DNA of 64,000 bases from Deroplatys truncata (taxonomy: Eukaryota > Arthropoda > Insecta > Mantodea > Mantidae). The position numbers were made by a program, and so were the translations under genes. The notes under the pieces are model-generated. The model was given only the letters and a program-made list of their open reading frames with translations. It ran no database searches and was not told the origin of the DNA. Positions 1-10,441 of this stretch are shown here, piece by piece; position 1 is the first letter of the stretch; each line of letters opens with the position of its first letter. The stretch is from positions 109,232,350 through 109,296,349 of the forward strand of contig CM060979.1 in assembly GCA_030765065.1 (NCBI GenBank), written 5' to 3'.

Positions 1-204
1 ATATTTAATAATTAAACATTTATTTCAATTCATTATTGAGAGTTTTACGAATTATCAAACAAATGAATTTAGTATGAAACAGTATACACTTCCATTATTT
101 TTTTTTGGACTTCCCTTGTTTTACCCAGTTTATGATATAGTGTTTTTACTGTTTTTTCCTTACCACTTATTACCGCATTACACAACACACAAACACCCAT
201 GCCC

Positions 205-292
205 ATGGCGGGACTCGAACCCGCGTCCCTCAGCTTGGCGAAGTGCCGGAGCTATACACTCCAGCGACCACGGTCTACGAGGGGCGGCAAAT
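205..292 (-). repeat. tRNA-derived SINE head
   Basis: Read on the minus strand, this stretch has a B-box (GGTTCGAGTCCC) and an upstream A-box-like TGGTCGCTGGAG, spaced as in a tRNA-type RNA polymerase III promoter. The arms do not form a clean cloverleaf, and a GT-rich body follows the B-box. This suits a SINE promoter head better than a working tRNA gene. The 3' end of the element is not clear. Confidence 0.5.
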
Positions 293-1690
293 TTAAATTG
301 CAAGGTTCCTATTGTACTGTTGTACTTTTATATTATATGCAGACCACACAGCCGTTAAGTATCGCATAAAGTACACGAATAGTAGATATTGCTAACGGCA
401 ACCCTCAGAAAAGGGTTAATTAAAGCCATTGCTTGATGGCTACCTATTGCGACGGTCACCAGTAATTATACATTTGTTTATTTATGTAAGGGTTATAGTA
501 AGCTGTCACTGGAGCTCATCACTGCTGGTATCTGAGTTGTACAAGTACTTACAATTCTTGTAGGTTCTGCTTCGCTGATGAAGTTGTTTTTGCCATTACT
601 TAGCTCAGGGATGTTGTTTGGTCAAACATGTATAATTATTCCGGGCCTTGGTAGCAGAAGGAAACGTGTAGGCAAATATATTTAATAGTTATGATAAAAC
701 AAAACACAAGAATGATGATGAAAAACGTCTCAGGGTTTATTTAAATTGTTTGGAGAAAAATAACACTGACACTAATATTCACCTTAAAAACCCTATGGAG
801 AAACTCCTATACTGATGGGGCTGGATTTGTTGTTAAGACTTAAAATTTCTAAGTATCATTGTAGATAACTTAATGAGAATCTCTGTCAGCTAAGATTTAC
901 CTCGGCGAAATCAAGTTTTGTTTCTCTACATTTTACTTCAATATTTGATGTGAATATCATTATTAACGGAAACACCATTGCTTTCTTAGCACAGCACAAT
1001 ATATGCCTTTACATCTCGAAAGTGAACTAGCAAGTGACTTGGCGTTGGTACGCTATCTTAAATCACTATCAAAATATTTTGAAATTTCGTCATTTAAACT
1101 TCATTGGCTGCTTCTTGGCTACGTTATACATTTAAAATTTGTTTCTGACTCTGCCATTTGCTTCTATAAGTCACATCACTATCTTACCAAAATTCGTCTG
1201 ATGGAGTTTATGTTAGCCACTGTCCTATGAACTTTCTAGCAACCACCTTCTGCTTGCTATGTTCCATAGCTCATTGTCTAGCTATTGTGTGTTGCTCTAC
1301 CTAAACGGGGAAAACAGCTTTCCCTGCATTGACCTAGCAACATTTTACACATTTTAGGCCTCCATCAGTTTCGACCAAATATAAAGTAACTTACACACTA
1401 GCTTATAACATAATATTTACAGGCATATACGTATATAAAATGATATACTCAGACATAGTCATCGGGCTATTACTTATATTTTCATTGATTAAATTTATTC
1501 TAATTACTGAGGTACCAAATGTACCGTCTCACTATCATAACAAAAACTTCAATGCATATTCATGATAACAAAAGTTTCATATTTATCCACAATCTCAAAA
1601 ACTTTCACATGCATCCCTGGAAATTAAAGTTCAACAAGCGTAGCCAAAATTCTTAAGACCATTTTCTCAGCTCTACAGCGGAGCGATTGA
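293..1690. other. Unassigned A+T-rich stretch
   Basis: No coding region, RNA gene or repeat could be supported here. The only longer open frame (1003-1230, plus) has no recognisable motif and A+T-driven composition. Confidence 0.4.
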
Positions 1691-1835
1691 CGACTGAGAC
1701 CATCAGCAACCTGTTTCAAGATACCGGCCGGCACTGGTGAGAGTTGTTTATGTGCATAGTTCTCAGTGTCTCCGAGCACACGTTTGTTTAATTGGATAAC
1801 TTCAATACCTGTTTGGTAAGTTCTAAACGGTAACC

Positions 1836-2395
1836 ATGGCGTTTTATAAACGTGTGAATACTTTCAAAATTCAGTTTGCTACAACGGCGATTAAACCAAC
1901 TGTACTAGAAATCCACCAGTGGCTAGTGAACGTCATGAGTCTGCAAACAAATCAAGTAAACACTCTCCAGTTTTACATCAGAGAAAGAGCTATCTACGTG
2001 AAATTGCTATCGGCGGTATTGTATGATAATCTTCAAGGTTATCAAGAAGAGCAAAATTTTACAAACGCCCCCGGCGAAATAATAAAAGTGAATATTACAC
2101 TAGATGATCAGCAAAAAGTAAACATTCGGGTGTTTAACCTGCCTTCCTTCTGAGGTGCATTTTACAGTGTTATCACAGGATATAAGTATATATAGTATAG
2201 TGTATGACATCTTGAGCGGAAAATGGGGTTCTCAGTTACTTCTTCCGTCTAAACACGGCGTACATGCAGTGAAAATAAGACTGAAACGCCATATACCGGA
2301 TAGTTTAGTTATGGATATGCCATCAGTTACGTCGGCCAACCACAAGCTGGTCATTTGTGTCAAGACATTACTCACTTGAAGGCAGCTTGTCCTCT
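1836..2395 (+). pseudogene. LINE ORF1 (gag-like RNA-binding protein), broken
   Basis: The first 105 codons (1836-2153) are open and end in a nucleic-acid-binding-like domain with the run VNIRVFNLP. A stop and frame change follow, and the homologous reading resumes with HAVKIRLKRHIP at about 2260-2302. A zinc knuckle of the form CX2CX4HX4C can be read at 2349-2390 (GHLCQDITHLKAAC), but its first cysteine is a glycine codon (GGT). ORF1 proteins of this type bind LINE RNA in the ribonucleoprotein that carries out target-primed reverse transcription. The start ATG at 1836 is chosen because it opens the longest run before the conserved domain. The shared reading with 40185-40720 (minus) supports a real coding origin. 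Confidence 0.7.
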
Positions 2396-3004
2396 TCGTG
2401 CTACGAGGCTACCTATAACACCAAGGAATCGACCGGTAACTTTCAGTTAGGCGACGAGTGCTAACATTTCTTCGATGCGGTCGTCCAGGAGCAGGCATCA
2501 ATTACGTCAATAACGTCCTTGGCAGAACCGTCGTCTATGAACCCTTTAGGGCAATCTTCAAATCCGGAAAGTATCGTTCCTGCAGGGGCGCAAACACCAA
2601 TGTTGGCTGCAGCATCCGAACATGCAGTTGTGGTATCACTCATTTTGTTGACCAAACGACTGTGTTCGAAATGCCTGCTGTAACCGCTCAGTCACCGCTG
2701 GTCCTAATTCTCAGGACGGAGACTTGGAGGCTTAAGCGGTTCCAAACTGTTCAGGCAAGCGGCCAGTAGTAGATGACAGCGATAAGTATGAGTTTTACCT
2801 ACGTTTCCCTAAACTTACGAAGGATGACCCGCATCCGGTCAATGACATGTGATGTGGTTTTGGTTCCGGAGTGCTACCTACCAACATTGAAGATACGATC
2901 TTGCCCTTTATGTGCCTATAGGTGTTCAAATATGGGCTTTGCTCAACGTTAATGGCCTGCGTAAGGTAGTTAAACAACAACTCTTAAGGCATTTCTTAAT
3001 AAAT

Positions 3005-5890
3005 AATAATATACACATTTATTTTCTACAGGAAGTGAATATTTGCAATTTGGATTTTTGATTGACTTCGATTAGGAGACTAATATTGGTCCTGAGGGTT
3101 CCAGTACGACAATTGTTTACAGATGAGGCTTAAGGTTGCACAATTTTGAATACCATCCTTCCGGTAGGGTTCTTTCGGTAGTTTATGATGACGTTACTTT
3201 CGTGAACATCTACGCCTCTGCTGGTACAATAAACGAAAACCTACTACATTCGTGCTTGTTGGTGATTTTAATTGAACGTTGGCTGCCAAAGACCAACGTG
3301 AAACCTTTAATGGGCGCATTACATTGCAGCAGCTGGTGCAAATGCGCTTGAAGGATACCTGAGAGCATAAGCATGCTTCCACAGTGCAGTTTATCTTCGT
3401 GAGGGACCAATCAGCTTCGAGGCTGGACCGCAGTATGTTCCGGCTGAACTCTTACCACGACTTCATTGTACGGAAGTAGTGCCTGTAGCATTCAGTGAAC
3501 ATAGGGCAGCAATCTACAGTAGAGGTAGAGGTTACTGGAAACTCAATTGTTCGTTGCTTATGGAGGGGGAAGTTCTGAGGGATTTCCAGGATGCTTGTCC
3601 ACGTTACGGGAATCCTTTTTGCTAACACCAAATAGTCTTCTTGTGGGTGTGTAAAGCCAAACCTGCACTTTGGTACTTCTTTCGAGCTGCGGCCTGCCGT
3701 CGAGCTCTAGTTAGGATAGAACATTGGCTATTACCTTCAAGTCCTTCAGGAGCTACACATACGCCAACAGCAAGGTAAAGATGTCCGGCATCTTGTGAGA
3801 GGGATCAAAGAGCACATACAGGCTCGAAAAACTAACGAGCTACAGGGGAGTTTGGCCAGAGTACACTCGGCCGAAATGATTGATGGGGAAAAGGCGAGCT
3901 TTTATCTCTGGAAAAGGAACACAAACATGGACGCCGGAAACTCATCACCCAACGATGGAGAGAAAATTTCCACTATAGCCGGAATTCTTCGTCAAGTGCA
4001 ATCCTTTTGCGTCCAATGATTCTCCGTGTCGGCAGAATCCCCAATAACAATGAGGCTTATGTGTGAATTTGCTCTGGTTCTCCCGGATGAGTTGCGGCAG
4101 AATACGGAACCCGTTTCGGCAGCAGAGTTAATGGACGTGATCCAGTCGTCTACGTTACATGCCTCTCTAGGACATAATGGCCTAACCATATGAATTTTAC
4201 AGGTACTGTTGGCGGTACAGCCGGAAAGAATTACTTCAAGTTTTCCAGCAAATGTGGACTCCAGAGCTTTGCCGCCTACATTTGCAGATGGGATAGTAGT
4301 CCAGCTTCCGAAGTGTACTCCACCAAAGAAACCACAGGATTATCGATGATCACGTTATTGAACTGCAATTACAATTTATTTGTTCTAAATAATTAGTGCT
4401 CATATGCATGAAATATTACCCTATATGATTAATGAGATGCAAGCTGCCGTAATAAAGGTGCAGCCATTCATCATACGCTGACTGCCTTGAGAGTCTATAT
4501 ATTACATTGTGCACAGGAACACAAGTTCGAAGCAGTAATTTAGACCTTGAGAAAGCCTTTGGCAGTATCGTTCACGAGGCACTATGGAAACGTTTGGCTG
4601 ACCTGAAAGCGCACAACAAGTTCATAATCTTATCCGAGCCCTGTGTGATTTTGCTTCGTCTAAAATTCTCTGCAATGGGTATCTTAAAGCTTCTATACCG
4701 ATTATACGTTCGGTCTGACAAGGTTGCCCCATATTCATGGTATTATTTGATTTGTATGTTGATCCCTTGCTTCGACGCTGCAGTTTACTCTCGCTGGAAT
4801 CCATGTGTATGGTTAGAGAATTGCAGCAAGTGCCTACACTGACGATATTACTGCAATGGTTAATACACCCCACGATGTTATGCGCCTAAGAGATTGTTTA
4901 CAGCAATATGAGGAGTACTGGAATGGCATTTAATATGACGAAGTCCGAGATATTACCAATTGGATTACAGCCTCCGGATACGTCAGTTTTAGGCATATCT
5001 ATACAGCGTACGAAGGTTCTGGGGATCTACTTCAGTACTAACGAAGCGGACATAAGGGAATACAACTGGAGTCTCGTATTAATATCTTACGTGGTGTGAT
5101 GTATCATCAGAAAACCAGGTTCCTAAATTTGGTACAACGTGTATGGTTCTGTAATAGCTTTGCACTCAGCAGAATTTGGTTCCTTGAATGTGTTCTACAA
5201 CCCACAAAACGCCATTGCAGGAGAATTTTATCTGGACAGAAAAGTTCTATCGCATTGCGCGTGATCAACTGCGTCTCCCTAAGAACCAAGGTGGATGGGG
5301 ATTACTAGAGCTGACTCGTCAGTCTCAAACCTTGATGCTTAAAATGCTCCTGCTTTCCCTGAATAATCAGGGTGACCCTGTGGACATCATGCTACAACAA
5401 AAAATACACGTCGTTTTGGAATCAGAGCGAACATGATAAGGTTCCCCAGATGTTACATGAAGTTTATCAGGCTTTGGACCAATTACCGCCGGAGAAAGTT
5501 GATAATAGTGACTTTCGCACTCTTAAGAATATTTACGCCTTTCTTGCTCGAGCTGATATTTTTATCAATCATGTACAGTTGAAATACCCACAATTGCCCG
5601 GAAGCGCATTTGGAGATGTTTTAGTCTTCCACAGATTTAGATTACCTCTAAATAAATGGCAGTAAGATATGACATTGTAAATGAAATTCTTCCAATGGCA
5701 GACAAACTGTATCCCCACCGGATGGCTATTCCCCACAGCTATCCACTTTGCAATGCCGCTGATTCACTTCGACATCGAGGGATGGAGCTTTCCCGTGTAG
5801 CAGCGATATATGTGCCTGGGTTTCTAGGAAATGTCATACTTGGCTACCTAGCTGAAGGAATCCTCAACATTCCTATATTTCACATTTGAA
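3005..5890 (+). pseudogene. LINE ORF2 (endonuclease-reverse transcriptase), broken
   Basis: Fragments in changing frames follow the expected ORF2 order. The endonuclease lies near 3010-3560, with an LQEV motif near its start, FEYHPSGRVLSVVYDD, and a decayed GDFN-type box near 3260. A reverse-transcriptase entry motif resembling SxGHNGLT is near 4160. The palm region is at 4520-5000. The catalytic Y-A-D-D box is present at 4835-4846 but reads Y-T-D-D. C-terminal segments continue to about 5889, including a Cys-rich PLCNAADSLRH run near 5740. The protein would nick DNA and copy the LINE RNA at the nick. At least eight frame changes or stops make it non-functional. Confidence 0.72.
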
Positions 5891-5905
5891 TCTACCTAAG
5901 TGAGC

Positions 5906-6582
5906 CCTCCATTGTATAATTCCCTTCTCTGGCTAATAATGGATACTTTTACTTGTGTGCAAACGTTGAGCGTCCAGCGGATTGTATGCTGCCTCATTTA
6001 TGACAATGTTTGCATCGCTGAGGGATGAAAGATGATCCAGGAACACAGAATAGAGCATTAAAGTCGTGGATATTCCGAATATAAGATAAAACTAGCACAG
6101 TACATATCACAATATTCCCTTTTTGCCAATTTCCTCCATGGACGTTATAATCTGAAAAATAAATTATAAACAACAACAATAACAAAAGACAATGACCAAG
6201 TAATGAACAATTCGAACATTTAATAACGCAATAAAAAGGATTGGTAACCGATAATCTGTAACCGAGGTGATAAATGTCTTACACCCATCAATACATGCAT
6301 TGGCCATCTCCTTCAGCCATTACAATTCTAAAAATACTTTGTCACCCATCACTTTTTTAATCCGAGGTCCAATGAATATTCCTTCTTTTAATTTTGCATT
6401 ACTCAAAACAGGGAACAATCCTTGCAGATACTTGTTTTGTCCACAGCTTTCACAAAGCTTTTCATCAGCCACAATTTAATACACAATTAAATAATGTTTA
6501 ATCCACTTTGTGGATTAACTAAAGGTTAAATTTTACTCCATGTAGCCCGGTAGCAAATTTTTCTCTTTTGGATATTCTTTGA
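5906..6582. other. Unassigned A+T-rich stretch
   Basis: Lies between the LINE and the next pseudogene. It may contain the LINE 3' untranslated region, but no poly-A or simple tail marks the end. No gene or RNA is visible. Confidence 0.35.
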
Positions 6583-7291
6583 CTATGTACTGTTGTTGTG
6601 TATCACGGCTGCCCCAAACACACAGAAATCAAGGATATTTAATAAATCCACTCTGCATCCTAATAGAAGACCAATGACTTCTTTAACATCCCCGCAAATA
6701 TGCCAGTTGTGGTTCTCTTCAATAGCTCCAATTACGTAACATATGTTTTCGTAGGTTTCCTTCATTGCTACACAGTGTGCTACAAGTATGGATGGAAGTT
6801 TATTGTCATTGTGTAACAAAACGACATTTATACTCATTTTAGAATCCTCTACAAATGAGCGTCAGTCTTCAGCATCATGTACAATATTCAATTTTTCATC
6901 AATGTATTTACAGCGCTGCATGCAGAAATTCCAAAATCTTAAGTATGAAGTAAGGTAACATATCCCTATTTCTATTTCTAAATGCTGAAACCCTAGTACC
7001 TTTATCCAATACCTTCTATTCTTGAAGACAAGCTAGGTATTTAGGTAAATACAAATCATGTTTCAGTTCCATATCCCCATTTCTATTTCTAAATGCTGAA
7101 ACCCTAGTACCTTTATCCAATACCTTCCATTCTTGAAGACGAGCCAGGTATTTAGGTAAATACAAATCATATTTCAGTTCCATATCCCTATTTCTATTTC
7201 TAAATGCTGAAACCCTAGTACCTTTATCCAACGCATTCCATTCTGAAGACGAGCCAGGTATTTAGGTAAATACAAATTATGTTTAAGTTCC
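6583..7291 (-). pseudogene. Transposon-type protein fragment, uncharacterised family
   Basis: On the minus strand an 84-codon frame (6583-6837) reads with LLHNDNKLPSILVAHCVAMK and later NWHICGDVKEVIGLLLG. Remembered arthropod genomes contain many uncharacterised, repeated proteins with LLHNGN...AHSVHMKETY...WKICGDLKV, so this is probably a fragment of that mobile-element protein. I do not know its enzymatic class. The upstream (N-terminal) part includes VSAFRNRN, also typical of that family, but here it lies in a 37-codon block present three times. The segment between block and frame has a frame change and a stop. It is a dead remnant. Confidence 0.5.
6960..7291 (-). repeat. Three tandem 111-bp repeats inside coding relic
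   Basis: Units start at 6960, 7071 and 7182. The first two are exactly 111 bp and the third is 110 bp, having lost one T. Sequence differs by only a few substitutions. Because 111 is a multiple of three, the minus-strand frame (VSAFRNRNRDMELKYDLYLP...) reads through from unit to unit until the single-base deletion. Confidence 0.9.
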
Positions 7292-8227
7292 ACCTCTGTT
7301 ATATGATGTTTTTCTTCTTCCTCTTGTGGAACATAGGCAAGTAGGGTTACATATCATGAGCTGATAGTTTCTCAGATATGGACAAAATATCATTTTTTTC
7401 GATTTTTCTTGCCATGTAGAAGGTGAAATGGGAATAAGAAAATTCTTTCCATGGGTATTGGCCTCATAGCCAATGGTACATTAGGATATTGAATGACACT
7501 TTTATTTCTTGAGGAAAACCCAATTATATTAGTTAAATAAAATTAAGGCATGTTGTTTTGAGGGAGGGGCGTTCACGCCCATTATTGGCATACCGATAGG
7601 TAAGTGATCTTTCTTTCCCTCTAAACACTGAGTCAGTTACATCTTGTACAAGTTACATGAGGCGTCCAAGCACGATCGTTGGAATCTATCATCGCAGGTA
7701 TACATACTGTAGTAAATCAATGCTTTAAACGCTCCTTTAAATCGAATATGCGCTAAATTTCATCATTCATAGGAGGATGGGCCTTTGTTTTGCTTAACTC
7801 AAATTAACCCCCTTAAAACTGATCCCTAAGAACGCAATTGAAATAATATAGAAGTTGATAAATTTGCCCTTCTGAGATTTCGAACAGAACTCGCCGCACA
7901 CGGAACAAAACACATTCGGAGAGTTTTGACAACTACGCCTTTTTTCTTCATAATCCTACACAGAACAACTCACCCCAACAAAGCAAAATACAGACTGAAT
8001 ACTTAATTACCAGTCACCTCTTATTTTACCACACGTCACACGTCTAACATAAATCTTATGGTATCTCAAGTAAACATACTATAGCTAAAAAGAAGAGCGG
8101 TAAGTATATATTGGTATTTATAATATAAATTCGTTAATTACTTAAAAAATGTCCTAATGTAAAAAATCTGATCACATATCGTGGTCCCCGTATCAGACTT
8201 GGAAATGATCATCATTCGGTTGTTGAT
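7292..8227. other. Unassigned stretch
   Basis: No supported gene or repeat. Composition is A+T-rich with short homopolymers only. Confidence 0.3.
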
Positions 8228-8582
8228 TAGGGCTGTTGTTGAAATACTCGTTTGTGTTCCCTTCAAACACGAAGTTTTAAAAACTTAATTTGTGTTGTAC
8301 TAACCACTTCCGAGATATTCTCTGTTATTGGTTAGACTAGACAGTTTATACTCTTTTCAACTGCTAAGTCGCTATTGTTTTTTCTCCTCGCAGTCATACA
8401 AAGAGAAGGGAATTTGAAATACATTAGTGTTATTGTTGAATTTACTCGTCGAGTGTTCCCTTAAAGCACGAAGTTTTAAAAATTTAATTTGTGTTGTATT
8501 AACCACTACCGAGATATTCTCTATTATTGTTTAGAAAACACAGATACTTTATGCTCTTTTCAAATGCCAAGTTGCTATTCTT

Positions 8583-8621
<39 letters not shown>

Positions 8622-8690
8622 GTGGTCATGCAAAGAGAAGGATATTTCAAATTCGTCACGTAGCGATCCGCTTTTAAATGATTTTACTAT
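8228..8690 (-). repeat. Two tandem family H 5'-part fragments
   Basis: Two direct copies of a roughly 200-bp unit, at about 8236-8430 and 8431-8660, share CACGAAGTTTTAAAAA and CCGAGATATTCTCT. They end in a region resembling the family H block that contains GCAAAGAGAA. The second unit carries a CT microsatellite that the first lacks. Confidence 0.6.
8586..8618. repeat. (CT)n microsatellite
   Basis: An uninterrupted CT dinucleotide run of about 33 bp within the second tandem unit. Confidence 0.95.
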
Positions 8691-9475
8691 CCCTTAAGCC
8701 TACTGTATTTCCCTTGCACCTACAACCTTCTTGTGTTATTTCATACAGACTTCTATCGTATTCTACAAATTTATGAATAATTCCCTTTTTGATTTATAAG
8801 AACTAAATGAATGAAACCAAATGCGCTGGATTGTTCGGTCTATATCATCTATAAGAAATATATGAACAACACTATATCTGTTAATAAAGAGTGTTGTACA
8901 ATGAACTATGCTTATCCAATATAATACAAGGATTTATTATTGTTGTATATTGGTTCCACTTGCCTTTTTTACTTATTGTAACATTAGTTATCCAGCTGTT
9001 GATTTGTACTTTATAGGCTTTAAATTATTTTTCCTTCGTAAACTAAATCGGTTTTAGTTATGAAATCTTCAAAATGAGTTCTTTGGCAGCTTCACAATTA
9101 CCTTTCTAATTCATTTCCAAATCTGACAATTAGATTCAGTCCCATTATTTTAACTATTTACTTTATAATATCGTAAAATATAGCATGTTTCCATGTTTAC
9201 ATAAGAATCAAATCGTTCTAGACAGAAGCTTCTTTTATATCTTCATCACCTTCAGCCATTGCTTCAGAAGTACATGTCTGAAATATTTTCAGCTGTGGAT
9301 TGATATTATGTGCTCTATAAACATTTATATTCCTGTTGAGGGTTCAAAATATCATCAGTTTAAAATGCAGGTATTTTTGTGCGCTCGATTTCCTGTTAAA
9401 TGATAGATTTTTCATATCTGAAATAACGGAATACATACAAAATCTTTACTTTACCAAACCTTTTAGTAGCTTTTT
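8691..9475. other. Unassigned A+T-rich stretch
   Basis: No gene, RNA or repeat supported. A 72-codon plus-strand frame at 9185-9403 has no recognisable feature. Confidence 0.3.
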
Positions 9476-10441
9476 TTACTTTCTCTACTACGTATAGTAA
9501 TAGGGGAAGTATTGCATTCCACTCAAAAATTCCATACCGACGTTTCACCGGAAATATATGTTTTGAGGCCTCCTGATTCCAAAAAAAGTATTTTAGGAAA
9601 CATGTCCGTGTGTGTGTCTGTGTCTGTTTGTATGTGTGTCTGTGAACAACATAACTCAGAAACGAACAGTCCGATAAACACCAAACTTGGTATTTGGGTT
9701 CAGTATCTTCCAGAGATGCGACACGAAGGTTTTCAAGAAAATCCCCCCACCCCAGATTATCCTTTATATGGAACGTTTTTCGAAAATTTTTATTTTCTCA
9801 AAAACGGCTCTAACGATTTTGATTAAAGTATCATACTTTTAAGACATTTATGGCAAATAAAATGTATATCTTGAATTTTCTGGGAATGTCTCCAAAAGCA
9901 TTCTTCATTGTGAACGACTTTTGCATAACCGGTAAACCATAAGAGATAGACAAAATTTTACGACACAAAAAATGTAGATCACGTTAAAATACACAATTTA
10001 TATCATACACAATTTTTGTTGTTGTTGAGTGAACCATTTTCCAGATATTGCTTGTTATTCTCTTAAATTTTTCAATACTTATTTTCTCAAATGGGAATTC
10101 ATTATTCATTTTTTTTGTCTTGGATATGCAAAGAGTATTAATCTGTGGCAAAGAGAATGGTGCTGCACATAGCAACCAGCTATTAAGAGAATGTCTATGC
10201 TTAAAGGCTACTGTATTTCTATATTGCCCTTGCAAATACAAAACAAGGGGAACATAGTACGCCTTAAGCGATAGTCAAATATTTTTAGAACTGGTCGCTA
10301 TGTGTAAAATGTAATTCTCTTTGCATGTCAAAAATCGTTTCTGCAAATGTTTATCTCGATTAATATGAAATAGATGGAGAATAAGAGTTTGTAGAAATAG
10401 TACAAGAGTAGAGAAAGTCATGTGAGTGTAACACATCAGAT
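9476..10441 (-). mobile_element. Family H, full-length copy (Helentron/HINE-like candidate)
   Basis: A 966-bp non-coding copy. On the minus strand it begins at 10441 with ATCTGATGTGTTACACTCAC, soon followed by GACTTTCTCTACTC. It ends at 9476 with GTAGTAGAGAAAGTAA. The motif ACTTTCTCTACT thus occurs near both ends in opposite orientation. A GT microsatellite remnant sits near 9605-9645. The palindrome TACTATACGTAGTA lies just inside the 3' end. The terminal features recur in the copies at 29205-30050 and 31386-32288. No open frame is shared between copies, so it is non-autonomous. Confidence 0.7.

Larger units (their letters stand above)
1700..5905 (+). mobile_element. Degenerate APE-type LINE, L1/Tx1-like
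   Basis: A non-LTR retrotransposon relic about 4.2 kb long, read left to right. It carries a gag-like ORF1, then an ORF2 with an apurinic-type endonuclease followed by reverse transcriptase and a C-terminal region. The order is normal, but the frame changes many times and stops are scattered through both ORFs. It is therefore a dead copy. The ORF1 with a single zinc knuckle and the style of ORF2 suggest the L1/Tx1 group, which I infer from remembered family patterns. No target-site duplication or 3' tail was found. A minus-strand copy of the same ORF1 lies near 40.2-40.7 kb. Confidence 0.75.

Noticed and set aside
6960..7291. CRISPR-like array
   Set aside because: Only three long direct units abut without spacers, and the context is a decayed transposon frame in a eukaryotic repeat landscape.
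9476..10441. Canonical Helitron
   Set aside because: The 3' end lacks CTRR after the hairpin and sub-terminal inverted repeats are present, which fits Helentron-type ends better than canonical Helitrons.
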